Assembly (NCBI GenBank): GCA_001775355.1
Contig: MEWM01000143.1
Location: 3,177 to 9,472, forward strand
Source: a candidate division Zixibacteria bacterium RBG_16_43_9
GTDB taxonomy: Bacteria > Zixibacteria > MSB-5A5 > RBG-16-43-9
Direction: 5' to 3'
DNA length: 6,296 nt
The notes below the pieces were generated by a model that was not told where the DNA came from, did no database searches, and worked only from the letters and a program-made list of their open reading frames with translations. Position numbers and translations under genes: made by a program. This document shows positions 6,010 through 6,296 of this stretch, one piece after another (the stretch's first letter is position 1; each line of letters opens with the position of its first letter).

Positions 6010-6121
6010 TCCTAACGGCTTGACGATAACCCGCGCCGAGGCGAGCGTTCTTTGCGAGCCGAGGGAACCGCTGCAGGCGCGCCAGCGCCGAAGCGGCGGC
6101 GGGTTCATCGTCGTGTTAGGC
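6010..6121. other. attC-like integron recombination site (GC-rich imperfect palindrome)
   Basis: Paired blocks are CCTAAC (6011-6016) with GTTAGG (6115-6120), GACGAT (6022-6027) with ATCGTC (6107-6112), and AACCCGC (6028-6034) with GCGGGTT (6099-6105). Unpaired spacers separate the first two blocks, and one extra base (C6106) lies between the second and third. This is the R-spacer-L plan of attC sites with an extrahelical base. GTTAGGC (6115-6121) fits GTTRRRY exactly, and its complement GCCTAAC fits RYYYAAC. The left end, TCCTAAC, misses one consensus position. Orientation is uncertain: the extra base favours minus-strand polarity, which would make it the site of the SnoaL-like gene. The GC-rich centre (about 6039-6093) is the variable loop. 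No integrase gene is in view. Confidence 0.5.
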
Positions 6122-6138
6122 ATAACGGTTGCTTAGGG

Positions 6139-6296
6139 TCACGATGCTTTGGGCGGCTGACTGGTCGTCCAAATATCGCGATGGAGCTTCCACATGCCGC
6201 CGTCATTCTTCCAGACAACGATGTACTTACCACTGTCGGCGAGGGAGCCACCTGCGACGAGCAGCCTGTATTGACCCACTTCAATAGCGGTATCGC
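6139..6296 (-). CDS. NTF2/SnoaL-like (DUF4440-type) protein, C-terminal fragment
   Basis: The minus strand is open from the window edge to TGA at 6139-6141 and encodes the last 51 residues. They include AIEVGQYRL, GKYIVVWKNDGGMWKLHRD and IWTTSQPP. The pattern 'beta strand, GKY-VVWK-GG-WKLHRDIW, short tail' matches the C-terminus of SnoaL/ketosteroid-isomerase-like DUF4440 proteins. These are small cone-shaped folds of varied and often unknown function, so no reaction can be assigned. The gene is cut at its 5' end. It is convergent with arsC and its stop lies 17 bases from the attC-like palindrome, the usual place of a cassette gene. GC is about 56% by hand count, higher than the ars genes. 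Confidence 0.75.
   Translation of the reverse strand, partial: DTAIEVGQYRLLVAGGSLADSGKYIVVWKNDGGMWKLHRDIWTTSQPPKAS

Noticed and set aside
5818..6123. Minus-strand open frame across arsC and the attC-like site
   Set aside because: It overlaps a clear arsC, and its start falls in the palindrome; no family resemblance.

Overview
This window looks like part of a chromosome, or a long metagenomic contig, from an uncultivated Gram-negative-type bacterium of moderate-to-low GC (about 42% in hand-counted lines of the ars genes). No taxonomic marker is present. A periplasmic aspartyl protease with a PDZ domain, next to intergenic DNA packed with assorted palindromes, is the kind of content seen in candidate phyla near the FCB group. 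That assignment is a guess.

Layout: (1) 1-1584, plus strand: an AMP-forming long-chain acyl-CoA synthetase, cut at its 5' end by the window edge. (2) 1585-1769: a convergent gap almost filled by five consecutive stem-loops. One of them, followed by six T residues, may terminate the synthetase transcript. (3) 1770-3614, minus strand: a 614-residue secreted protein with an N-terminal LolA-like region, two retropepsin-like aspartyl-protease domains in one chain, and a C-terminal PDZ domain. (4) 3615-3936 (322 bases without a gene): a divergent control region with a weak minus-strand promoter, a GTAG-headed palindrome, a 91-base nested inverted repeat, a TTGACA -35 box and an AT-rich overlapping palindrome that is probably the ArsR operator. 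(5) 3937-6001, plus strand: an arsenic-resistance cluster of arsR, acr3 and thioredoxin-type arsC. A 256-base gap separates arsR from acr3 and holds a short ORF with a very good Shine-Dalgarno and a composite hairpin repeat. (6) 6010-6121: a GC-rich imperfect palindrome resembling an integron attC site. (7) 6139-6296, minus strand: the C-terminal end of an NTF2/SnoaL-like (DUF4440-type) protein cut by the window edge. It was found by reading the minus strand by eye.

How the genes work together: ArsC reduces arsenate to arsenite, Acr3 exports arsenite, and ArsR represses the cluster until arsenite binds. acr3 and arsC are 3 bases apart and almost certainly co-transcribed. The acyl-CoA synthetase and the protease have no evident link to arsenic. 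The last 290 bases are clearly richer in GC than the ars genes and begin 9 bases after the arsC stop, which points to an integron-cassette junction or an assembly join.

I found no fully novel system. The most interesting signals are the set of sequence-diverse GTAG-headed palindromes, the attC-like element with its GC shift, and the single-chain double retropepsin-PDZ protein.
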